NCBI GenBank assembly: GCA_041170785.1
Contig: JBEDND010000172.1
Location: 1-22,218, forward strand
Direction of reading: 5' to 3'
DNA: 22,218 bases
Source of the DNA: REEB481 sp041170785
Lineage (GTDB): Bacteria; Bacteroidota; Bacteroidia; NS11-12g; UBA955
Position 1 is the stretch's first letter, and each line of letters opens with the position of its first letter. The notes below the pieces were generated by a model that was not told where the DNA came from, ran no database searches, and was given only the letters and a program-made list of their open reading frames with translations. The translations under genes and the position numbers were made by a program. Below, one piece after another: positions 16,075 through 21,783 of this stretch.

Positions 16075-17693
16075 TTAGGGTATTGCAAGATAGCATCCAG
16101 AAAATTTCAGGAATATTTAAGTCGCAGAACAGTCTTTGCGCAAAACGAATCATGCGCATTTCTTCAGACTGCTCGGCAGGAAAACGCTTCCTTATTCTTT
16201 TCTTCTTGTGGTTTGCCCCAACAGTCAGCAGCCGCGCTCAAGGTATCGCAGCGGCTTATTCCTGGATTGATAGCGATTTAAATGCCATTCAGTTTTACCG
16301 ACGAGACGCCATAGAACGGTTCTTTCAGGCTTGGACTTCTGCAGATTCTGCGAGGGTAAGCATATTGCATCTGGGAGATTCCCATATTCAGCCCGATATC
16401 TTTCCGGGGGTGCTGCGGAAACGATTTCAGGAACTGCTGGGCCCAGGCGGAAGGGGATTGATGTTCCCTTTTTCCACTGCCAAAACTTATTCTTCCGTAG
16501 CCTACAGCTCCAGTCATCAGGGCGCCTGGTCGGCTTCACGCAGCATTGAACCCCTTCCTAAATACACCCTTGGTGTTTGCGGAGCCACCTGTCGCACCAA
16601 TGATTCCGCTGCCAGCTTCAGCATTCGCTTCACAGAACCTATTCCTACGCACTACAATACCCTGCGAATTTTTTGTAAGAAATCGCCATTAAGCTATTCC
16701 ATTTGGATCAGCACCGATGAAGGGGAAGAACTGTATCGGGCAGATATTGAAGGCGACCTGAGTCCGTACCTTGAAATCAACAACCTGCCCCCGCTTCAAA
16801 ATGGGTTCAGCATCAGGGTTGAAAAAACCAGCCCCGTGCAGGAAGAGTTTGAATTTTACGGCATGAGTCTGGAAAGCAGCCTTCCGGGCGGCGCGGTCAT
16901 CCACTCGGCAGGAATTGGCGGCGCACGGTATAATGCACCTCTGTACCAGAAATTATTTCTGAACCAACTACCTGTGCTGGAACCAGATTTGGTGATTTTG
17001 GATTACGGCACAAATGATTACCTGTACGACGACCAAATCAAACCCGAGCTGGAACATGAAATTGTTCAAATCATTTCCAACATCCGGGCGGTTAGTCCCA
17101 ATACCTGCATTTTGCTTACCACCACGCAAGACATGATGCGCAAAGGGCGTAAACTCCAATCGGGAGAAAAGTTTTCAGACCTGATTCGAAATATTGCGCG
17201 TGCGGAAAACTGCGCCTTTTACGACTGGTTCTGGATTTCGGGAGGGAACAACAGCATCAGCAAATGGGTAGGTAGTGGCCTCGCACAGCAAGACATGATT
17301 CACCTAACCAAAAAGGGTTACTCCTTGAAGGGTGAATTGCTCTTTGATGCATTTCTACGCACACAAGCCGTGATGATGGATGAGGAAGCCTATGACTCGC
17401 TGGTGTTTTCCCTTGACAGCATCCGAAAAGCACAGCCAATAGCGACCACCGACAGCACTACAGACAGTTCCAATCGCGTAATCACCGTCCGACCTCCGCA
17501 AACGAAAGTGGTCACTTATGCACCACAGGTGAAAAGTAAAAAAGTGATTCGCCATAAAGTGAAAAGCGGCGAAACCCTATCCTATTTGGCAAGAAAATAC
17601 CACGTCACGGTGAAGCAAATTCAGCAATGGAACCGCCTGACGGGCACAAGAATTCGCATTGGCCAAACCTTGATTATTTACCAGACCAAATAA
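16071..17693 (+). CDS. Secreted SGNH/GDSL hydrolase with C-terminal LysM domain
   Basis: A 540-residue exported protein. A hydrophobic stretch at about residues 39-54 (FLILFFLWFAPTVSS then RAQG) acts as the signal peptide. SGNH motifs are visible: block I LGDSHIQPD with nucleophile Ser104, a glycine block SAGIGGARYN near 279-288, block III LDYGTNDY with Asn315, and block V QDMIHLT with Asp408 and His411. After a Thr/Ser/Pro-rich linker (about 455-490), a LysM domain (493-537) opens HKVKSGETLSYLARKYHV and ends RIGQTLIIY; LysM binds N-acetylglucosamine polymers such as peptidoglycan. The natural reading is an O-acetyl esterase or transferase acting on wall glycan. ATG 16071 overlaps the upstream stop by 4 nt and is kept. 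ATG 16152 (residue 28) would give a more normal signal peptide and is a real alternative. It ends 2 nt from the convergent ydcF-like gene. Confidence 0.87.
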   Translation: MIRVLQDSIQKISGIFKSQNSLCAKRIMRISSDCSAGKRFLILFFLWFAPTVSSRAQGIAAAYSWIDSDLNAIQFYRRDAIERFFQAWTSADSARVSILHLGDSHIQPDIFPGVLRKRFQELLGPGGRGLMFPFSTAKTYSSVAYSSSHQGAWSASRSIEPLPKYTLGVCGATCRTNDSAASFSIRFTEPIPTHYNTLRIFCKKSPLSYSIWISTDEGEELYRADIEGDLSPYLEINNLPPLQNGFSIRVEKTSPVQEEFEFYGMSLESSLPGGAVIHSAGIGGARYNAPLYQKLFLNQLPVLEPDLVILDYGTNDYLYDDQIKPELEHEIVQIISNIRAVSPNTCILLTTTQDMMRKGRKLQSGEKFSDLIRNIARAENCAFYDWFWISGGNNSISKWVGSGLAQQDMIHLTKKGYSLKGELLFDAFLRTQAVMMDEEAYDSLVFSLDSIRKAQPIATTDSTTDSSNRVITVRPPQTKVVTYAPQVKSKKVIRHKVKSGETLSYLARKYHVTVKQIQQWNRLTGTRIRIGQTLIIYQTK

Positions 17694-17695
17694 GC

Positions 17696-18466
17696 TCAGA
17701 TTTTGCCGCTCAGCCTGTAGGCAAGCATACCTACCCATTCCTTAACCAGAACTTCCCAATGAAGAAGGATTTCCGTGGAAGGTAAAATCCAATCCTTCAA
17801 CTCATAACTATCTGAGGTTCTGCTCAGAAAATGCACGGGATAAGGAATGCATTCCATACCGGCTTTCTGAAAACAGGCCATGGCCCTGGGCATGTGCGAG
17901 GCGCTGGTAACCAACAAATAAGGCCCTTTGAGCTTCAAGCTGTCGCTGAGTTTCTTGCTGTATTGTGCGTTTTCAAAGGTGTTTCTGCTCGCTGATTCAA
18001 GCAGCATATCGCTGTCGTTGACACCTGCATGAAGCAACATTTCCCTACTGTATAAAGCCTCACTGCGCAGCCGTTGCATGAGGGAACCACTGCCGCCGCT
18101 CAACAACAATTTCCGGACCTGTTTCTGGTGGTACAGTGCCAGCGGATAATATAAACGGTCGCCAGCCGCCGTCAACTGCGCGCGATTTCTCCCGGCATCC
18201 CAAAACGCATATCCGCCAAGTACTATGGCCGCTTCACAGGGTATTTTACTTTTGATGACAACGCTGTCTGGCTGTGCCTCCCAAGCCCTGGCACAAGTGT
18301 TGAACACCACGCCATTCCCAAAAAAGAACAAGCACAGCATCGAAGCAAGTATCAGGGATTTACGGCGCTTTTGATTCTTGGTAAACAGGGCCCAAAAACC
18401 ACAAATCATGATCCAGGTCAACGGCCTGATCAGAAATACCAGCAATTTGGAGAGGACGAAAAACAC
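17696..18466 (-). CDS. DUF218 (YdcF/ElyC/SanA-like) envelope protein
   Basis: A 256-residue inner-membrane protein. Two N-terminal membrane segments (about 4-27 and 36-54) are followed by a DUF218 domain: AAIVLGG near 79, KLLLSGGSG near 119, an LLESASRNTFENA segment near 155 and LLVTSASHMPRAMACF near 181. The length and two-helix layout resemble E. coli ElyC, a factor for peptidoglycan and envelope biogenesis that helps recycle the undecaprenyl carrier. YdcF and SanA are other relatives, and the exact biochemical activity of the domain is unsettled. The start is GTG 18466, which gives the usual MFF-LSKLLVFLIRPLTW opening. Its neighbour is the envelope O-acetylation operon, end to end in the opposite direction with a 2-nt gap, so it is not co-transcribed with it. 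Confidence 0.88.
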   Translation of the reverse strand: MFFVLSKLLVFLIRPLTWIMICGFWALFTKNQKRRKSLILASMLCLFFFGNGVVFNTCARAWEAQPDSVVIKSKIPCEAAIVLGGYAFWDAGRNRAQLTAAGDRLYYPLALYHQKQVRKLLLSGGSGSLMQRLRSEALYSREMLLHAGVNDSDMLLESASRNTFENAQYSKKLSDSLKLKGPYLLVTSASHMPRAMACFQKAGMECIPYPVHFLSRTSDSYELKDWILPSTEILLHWEVLVKEWVGMLAYRLSGKI

Positions 18467-18470
18467 GCCT

Positions 18471-18500
18471 CGAATTTAGGCAATTGGAACACGCCCCAAA
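18471..18500 (-). promoter_or_regulatory. Promoter of the DUF218 gene (TTTG-N18-TAAATTCG)
   Basis: On the minus strand, TTTG (18497-18500) is followed after 18 nt by TAAATTCG (18471-18478), one mismatch from TAnnTTTG. By the rnpB calibration, transcription would begin at or next to the GTG start codon at 18466. Confidence 0.55.
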
Positions 18501-18583
18501 CCTCAGAGCTCAGGCTTCTTCACCGGCAACAACAAAGGAATTAAATATGGATAACTGGAGGATAAACTCTGAAACAGACACTT

Positions 18584-18591
18584 CATCTTTG
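18584..18591 (+). promoter_or_regulatory. Weak -7-like box (CATCTTTG) before the DUF3127 gene
   Basis: A 7/8 match to TAnnTTTG (first T replaced by C), ending five nucleotides before ATG 18597. No -33 TTG is visible at normal spacing, so this is only suggestive. Confidence 0.3.
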
Positions 18592-18596
18592 CCCTC

Positions 18597-19010
18597 ATGT
18601 CGTTAGAATTAAAAGGAAAAATTGTGCAGGTATTGCCGATGCAACAAGGAGAAGGCCGCAATGGTCCTTGGAAAAAACAAGAGTACATCTTGGAAATCCC
18701 CGGCCAATACCCAAAAAAATTGTGTTTTAATGTATGGGGTGGTAAAGTTGATGAATTTGGCATCCGTCCGGATGAAGAATTAACGGTAAGCTTCGACGTA
18801 GAAAGCCGTGAATACAATGGCAGATGGTACACTGAGGTAAAGGCCTGGAAGGTTTCGCGCAATGGCGATGCCTATCAGTCGGCGCCTCCATTTCAGGGAG
18901 GATCTTCTTTCGATGCGCCTCCATTTAGCAGTGCTCCATCTGAACCTATGACTCCGGAAGATGGCAGTTCTGTGGAAGGCAAAGGCATGCCCGAAGACCT
19001 GCCCTTTTAA
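18597..19010 (+). CDS. DUF3127 family OB-fold-like protein with SSB-like acidic tail
   Basis: A 137-residue cytosolic protein. The N-terminal about 85 residues match what I know of the Bacteroidota DUF3127 family: MSLELKGKIVQVLPMQQGEG near the start, an EYILEIPGQYPKKLCFNVWGG core and TVSFDVESREYNGRWYTEVKAWKV. This is a small beta-barrel with an oligonucleotide/oligosaccharide-binding look. A low-complexity Ser/Pro/Gly-rich linker (about 92-125) follows, and the protein ends EGKGMPEDLPF. The order of OB-like domain, disordered linker and acidic tip with D-L-P-F resembles single-stranded DNA-binding protein, whose tip recruits repair and replication partners. DNA binding is inference. It stands alone, divergent from the DUF218 gene and convergent with the S74 gene 10 nt away. 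Confidence 0.85.
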   Translation: MSLELKGKIVQVLPMQQGEGRNGPWKKQEYILEIPGQYPKKLCFNVWGGKVDEFGIRPDEELTVSFDVESREYNGRWYTEVKAWKVSRNGDAYQSAPPFQGGSSFDAPPFSSAPSEPMTPEDGSSVEGKGMPEDLPF

Positions 19011-19020
19011 ACCGTTCGAT

Positions 19021-20994
19021 TTACTTTGTTGTTCTGGATTCCAGCGCCTCCAGCCTGGTTTCCAGTTGTTGGATTCTGCGCTCCTGTTCTTTAATGATGG
19101 AAAGCAGATACACCGGCAATCGGTCGTAATGCACTGAATACGGAACGATTTTATGGTGGTTCAACAGTTCTTTGCCGTTGGCATCTGTGGCCGCAACGCC
19201 GGTTTCTCCAATCCATTGCCGCTCCGGACCATATACCACCAAATCGGGCATCACGTCGGCCACTTCTTCGGCAATCAGACCTACTTCCTGATTTCCTCCC
19301 AAGGCAGGCTTCAACTGATATACCACAGGCCTGAGGCTGAATATCTTTTCTTTGGAAACGTGCAAATCACGGATGTGCTCTTTCACATGCCTGGTGGAAG
19401 ATTGCGGCCTGAGTTCTCCGCTGCTGGTGCGCACCACGGCAGTGCCTGAACCTGTAGTGCTCGAATTCATAATGAACCGTTGATTGGTTTCAATAACGCC
19501 ATTGGCCATGATGCCACCGCTGGCAGGTGCACTGGTTGTTCCAACGCGGATTCCTGAAGTCACATAGGCATCACCATCAACCTGCAGTTCATAGCTGGTA
19601 CTGCTGCTGGAACCTATTCGAAGCCTACCGGAAATATTTGAAGTTGTCGTGCTTCCATTCACCAAAAAACCTCCGGTTCCAATGCTGAGGTCAAAAGAAG
19701 AACTGGGCGAAGTGGTGCCAATGCCTACCAGTTTCCCGGATGTAATCCAGATGGCATCGGTGCATTCATATCCTGACCCTGTTCCCCGAACCGTGTATGA
19801 TGTATTTGAACTTGAACTGCAAGAAATGGTGCTGCCGGAACTTACAACACCTGGCGCCCAGGCAGAACCGGTCCATTTGAGTACATCATTTGTAGATGGG
19901 GTATTTGCTGAAACGGCATTCCCCTGCAGCTGCGAGGCGTTCCACATTGCCGAACTGCTCAGTGCATCGAGGGTATCACCGCTGCGCTTCAAGCCATTTC
20001 TGGCAACCGGGGGATTCATACCTGCGGGCCGTGAAGGTTTCCAAATACTGCCATCCCATTGCAAAACATCACTCGTGGTTGGAGTTGTTGAAGAAATTCC
20101 GAACGATTGCAGTGAACCTGCATTCCACATCGGGCTGCTGTTCCGTGCATCCAAAGTAGTGCCATTCATCACCAAGCCTACCCCTGCTGTAAAGCTGCTT
20201 CCCGCCGACAATGCCGCAGGTTTCCAAACACTCCCGTCCCACTGCAAAACATCATTTTTTACAGGCAGGGTCGAAGCAATCGTTCCCGAACGCAACGCAG
20301 CTGCATTCCAAATGGGTTGCGATACAGCCGCCCGCAGTGTATCCTTGACCAGAACCAAACCGGTTCCGGGAATCAGCGTACTGCCGGTGGCAGCCATCAG
20401 GTCCTTCCCAGGCGTCCAGGCGCTTCCGTCCCACTTCAACACTTCTCCTGAGGCCGGCAGCGTGACAGATACTGCTTTACCCTGCAATGCCTGCGCATTC
20501 CAAACAGCAGAAGAACTGTTGGCCCTGAGCGTATCACCACTGCGTGTAAGCCCGCTTCCTGCGACCAATGTTGGCACCTCATCGGATTTCGCGGCGCGGG
20601 CCGCATAAAGTGCATAAGGCACGCTCATGAACGCTACCGTGGACTGAATGGTGTAAGAAGAACCTCCCTTAGGATCTATTCCTGTTTCGAGAAAGTATGG
20701 ACCTTTCGACCAATCAACAGCAGGGAAAGAACCCGACAGCACGCTGCCACTCCCAATTTCTGCAGTAATTAACCCATTGGCATTGCTGCTCAGCGCATGA
20801 ACTTCATGGTATGAAACCGTTCCGGTGGCACTTCCCTGAAGAACTTTCACTTCCAATCCTACAGGTTTGTTCACCAACAGCGCTCCGGCCGCATCTCGCA
20901 CTACGGCCTGATAGGAAAAACGCTGCGGTGCCTGTGCCCGAAGGCTGGACAATCCGGCGATGCAACATGCAAACAGTGCGTAATTTTTATTCAT
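19021..20994 (-). CDS. Secreted repeat protein with C-terminal Peptidase_S74 (tail-fibre/endosialidase chaperone) domain
   Basis: A 657-residue protein. A signal peptide (MNKNYALFACCIAGLSSLRAQ) is followed by an N-terminal domain (about 22-140: PQRFSYQAVVRDAAGALLVNKPVGLEV ... VPYALYAARA) seen in many Bacteroidota surface proteins. Four repeats of about 61 residues (148-394) come next, then a beta-rich region with GKLVGIGTTSPS-type sequence (about 420-530). The S74 intramolecular chaperone domain (about 533-635) has VKEHIRDLHVSKEKIFSLRPVVYQLK and EVGLIAEEVADVMPDLV. A C-terminal coiled coil (YLLSIIKEQERRIQQLETRLEALE) ends it. In phage tail spikes S74 drives trimerisation and is then shed. ATG 20994 is preferred over the ATG at 21087 because it places a signal peptide at the N-terminus and overlaps the upstream stop by 4 nt. 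There is no T9SS sorting domain. A surface fibre or adhesin is my inference. Confidence 0.88.
   Translation of the reverse strand: MNKNYALFACCIAGLSSLRAQAPQRFSYQAVVRDAAGALLVNKPVGLEVKVLQGSATGTVSYHEVHALSSNANGLITAEIGSGSVLSGSFPAVDWSKGPYFLETGIDPKGGSSYTIQSTVAFMSVPYALYAARAAKSDEVPTLVAGSGLTRSGDTLRANSSSAVWNAQALQGKAVSVTLPASGEVLKWDGSAWTPGKDLMAATGSTLIPGTGLVLVKDTLRAAVSQPIWNAAALRSGTIASTLPVKNDVLQWDGSVWKPAALSAGSSFTAGVGLVMNGTTLDARNSSPMWNAGSLQSFGISSTTPTTSDVLQWDGSIWKPSRPAGMNPPVARNGLKRSGDTLDALSSSAMWNASQLQGNAVSANTPSTNDVLKWTGSAWAPGVVSSGSTISCSSSSNTSYTVRGTGSGYECTDAIWITSGKLVGIGTTSPSSSFDLSIGTGGFLVNGSTTTSNISGRLRIGSSSSTSYELQVDGDAYVTSGIRVGTTSAPASGGIMANGVIETNQRFIMNSSTTGSGTAVVRTSSGELRPQSSTRHVKEHIRDLHVSKEKIFSLRPVVYQLKPALGGNQEVGLIAEEVADVMPDLVVYGPERQWIGETGVAATDANGKELLNHHKIVPYSVHYDRLPVYLLSIIKEQERRIQQLETRLEALESRTTK
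19813..20553 (-). repeat. Four in-frame protein repeats of about 61-64 codons
   Basis: Inside the S74 gene, units begin at residues 148, 212, 273 and 334 (counting from ATG 20994), a spacing of 64, 61 and 61. Each carries GL...(G/K)(D/T)TL near its start, then WNA, and a DVLxWDGSxWxP-type signature (the fourth reads VLKWTGSAWAP). The DNA copies have diverged, so the repeats are clearest at protein level. Confidence 0.88.
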
Positions 20995-21476
20995 AGACTC
21001 TTGATTAAAGTGGCAGTATAGATGAGTTGATTTTGATCGTAGAGCATCAGAAAATAACTTCCGGAAGGCAGCCCTTCCAATGAACAAATGGCCGACCTTT
21101 GATTGAATTCTGACCTTCGCCTGAGTACACCCTGAGCATCATACAACAGCACCTGACCCACATCAGGAACCGAAGCTCCCAGAATGTGCACTTGATTTCC
21201 TGCAGGATTGGGGTATATCGTGAAGTATAGTTCCTTAGGGATTTCCCAAATCCCGGAAGGCGTAACCGACCAGGCTTGCTGCACACCTTGCTGCATGCTT
21301 CCGGCGGCATCGCTAACCGGCAAATAACACAACTGACCAATGGAATATGAAACGGCACCAGAAGTATGGCTTGCCGTGCCACCGGCAGCAAGCGTTGTTG
21401 CCTGCGCAAACAATGAACAATGAACCCAAACACCAAGAAGCACAGGCAAGAAGCCACGCGTAATAAGTTGCCCCAT
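20991..21476 (-). CDS. Small secreted protein with T9SS type A C-terminal sorting domain
   Basis: A 161-residue exported protein. A signal peptide (MGQLITRGFLPVLLGVWVHCSLFAQ) is followed by a short domain of a common Bacteroidota type: AAGGTASHTSGAVSYSIGQLCYL ... GSMQQGVQQAW. The T9SS type A sorting domain then runs from about residue 85: LYFTIYPNPAGNQVHI, VLLYDAQGVLRRRSEF, LEGLPSGSYFLMLYDQNQLIYTATLIKSL. Such cargo crosses the outer membrane by T9SS, and the domain is normally removed by PorU. The mature part is only about 60 residues. The chosen start is ATG 21476, because the in-frame TTG at 21482 is part of the promoter box. The stop overlaps the ATG of the S74 gene (ATGA), so the two are probably translationally coupled. 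Confidence 0.88.
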   Translation of the reverse strand: MGQLITRGFLPVLLGVWVHCSLFAQATTLAAGGTASHTSGAVSYSIGQLCYLPVSDAAGSMQQGVQQAWSVTPSGIWEIPKELYFTIYPNPAGNQVHILGASVPDVGQVLLYDAQGVLRRRSEFNQRSAICSLEGLPSGSYFLMLYDQNQLIYTATLIKSL

Positions 21477-21479
21477 AAT

Positions 21480-21487
21480 CAAACATA
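21480..21487 (-). promoter_or_regulatory. Candidate -7 box (TATGTTTG) for the T9SS-cargo/S74 operon
   Basis: An exact TAnnTTTG match with only three nucleotides between its last G and the ATG at 21476. It predicts a leaderless mRNA. No -33 TTG is visible at 17-19 nt. Confidence 0.5.
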
Positions 21488-21590
21488 AAGATTTCTTTGA
21501 AGAATAGCTTTATGGCCTGACAACAGTTGGTGTAAAAAACTGCAATCGGGGGATGCCCCGCACTGCCAAGAACCGAAGTAACGCGCTAAA

Positions 21591-21621
21591 ATAAAAAAGC
21601 CACGCTCGCAGCGCGGCTTTT
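21591..21621 (-). terminator. Terminator of tRNA-Lys
   Basis: On the minus strand a 12-bp stem (AAAAGCCGCGCT with AGCGTGGCTTTT, one G-U pair, 3-nt loop) is followed by a T-rich run. It begins 2 nt after the tRNA 3' end. Confidence 0.9.
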
Positions 21622-21622
21622 G

Positions 21623-21695
21623 TGATTTCGCTGGGACTCGAACCCAGGACCCATACATTAAAAGTGTATTGCTCTACCAACTGAGCTACGAAATC
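21623..21695 (-). tRNA. tRNA-Lys (anticodon TTT)
   Basis: A complete 73-nt cloverleaf. The acceptor stem GATTTCG pairs with CGAAATC, and the discriminator is A. The D arm reads GCTC-AGTTGGTA-GAGC, the anticodon arm ATACA-CTTTTAA-TGTAT has TTT at positions 34-36, and the T arm reads CTGGG-TTCGAGT-CCCAG. The CCA end is not encoded, so it would be added by tRNA nucleotidyltransferase. Confidence 0.98.
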
Positions 21696-21713
21696 ATCCT
21701 CAAAACGAGGGTG

Positions 21714-21743
21714 CAAAAATAAAAACCTTTTCGCACCCTGCAA
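21714..21743 (-). promoter_or_regulatory. tRNA-Lys promoter (TTG-N19-TATTTTTG)
   Basis: On the minus strand, TTG (21741-21743) and an exact -7 box TATTTTTG (21714-21721) are 19 nt apart. The predicted start leaves about a 14-nt 5' leader for RNase P to remove. Confidence 0.75.
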
Positions 21744-21783
21744 CTTTTTTTGAAAAAAATCTGATACCCCTGAACGGATGCAC

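Noticed and set aside
19649..20608. 319-codon open frame on the plus strand opposite the S74 repeats
   Set aside because: It is the complement of the repeat-encoding region. Its apparent periodicity comes from the real repeats on the other strand.
21547..21560. Small GC hairpin (CGGGG/CCCCG) upstream of the T9SS-cargo operon
   Set aside because: The stem is only 5 bp, there is no T tract on either side, and no gene end is adjacent. The tRNA-Lys transcript already has a far stronger terminator at 21591-21621.
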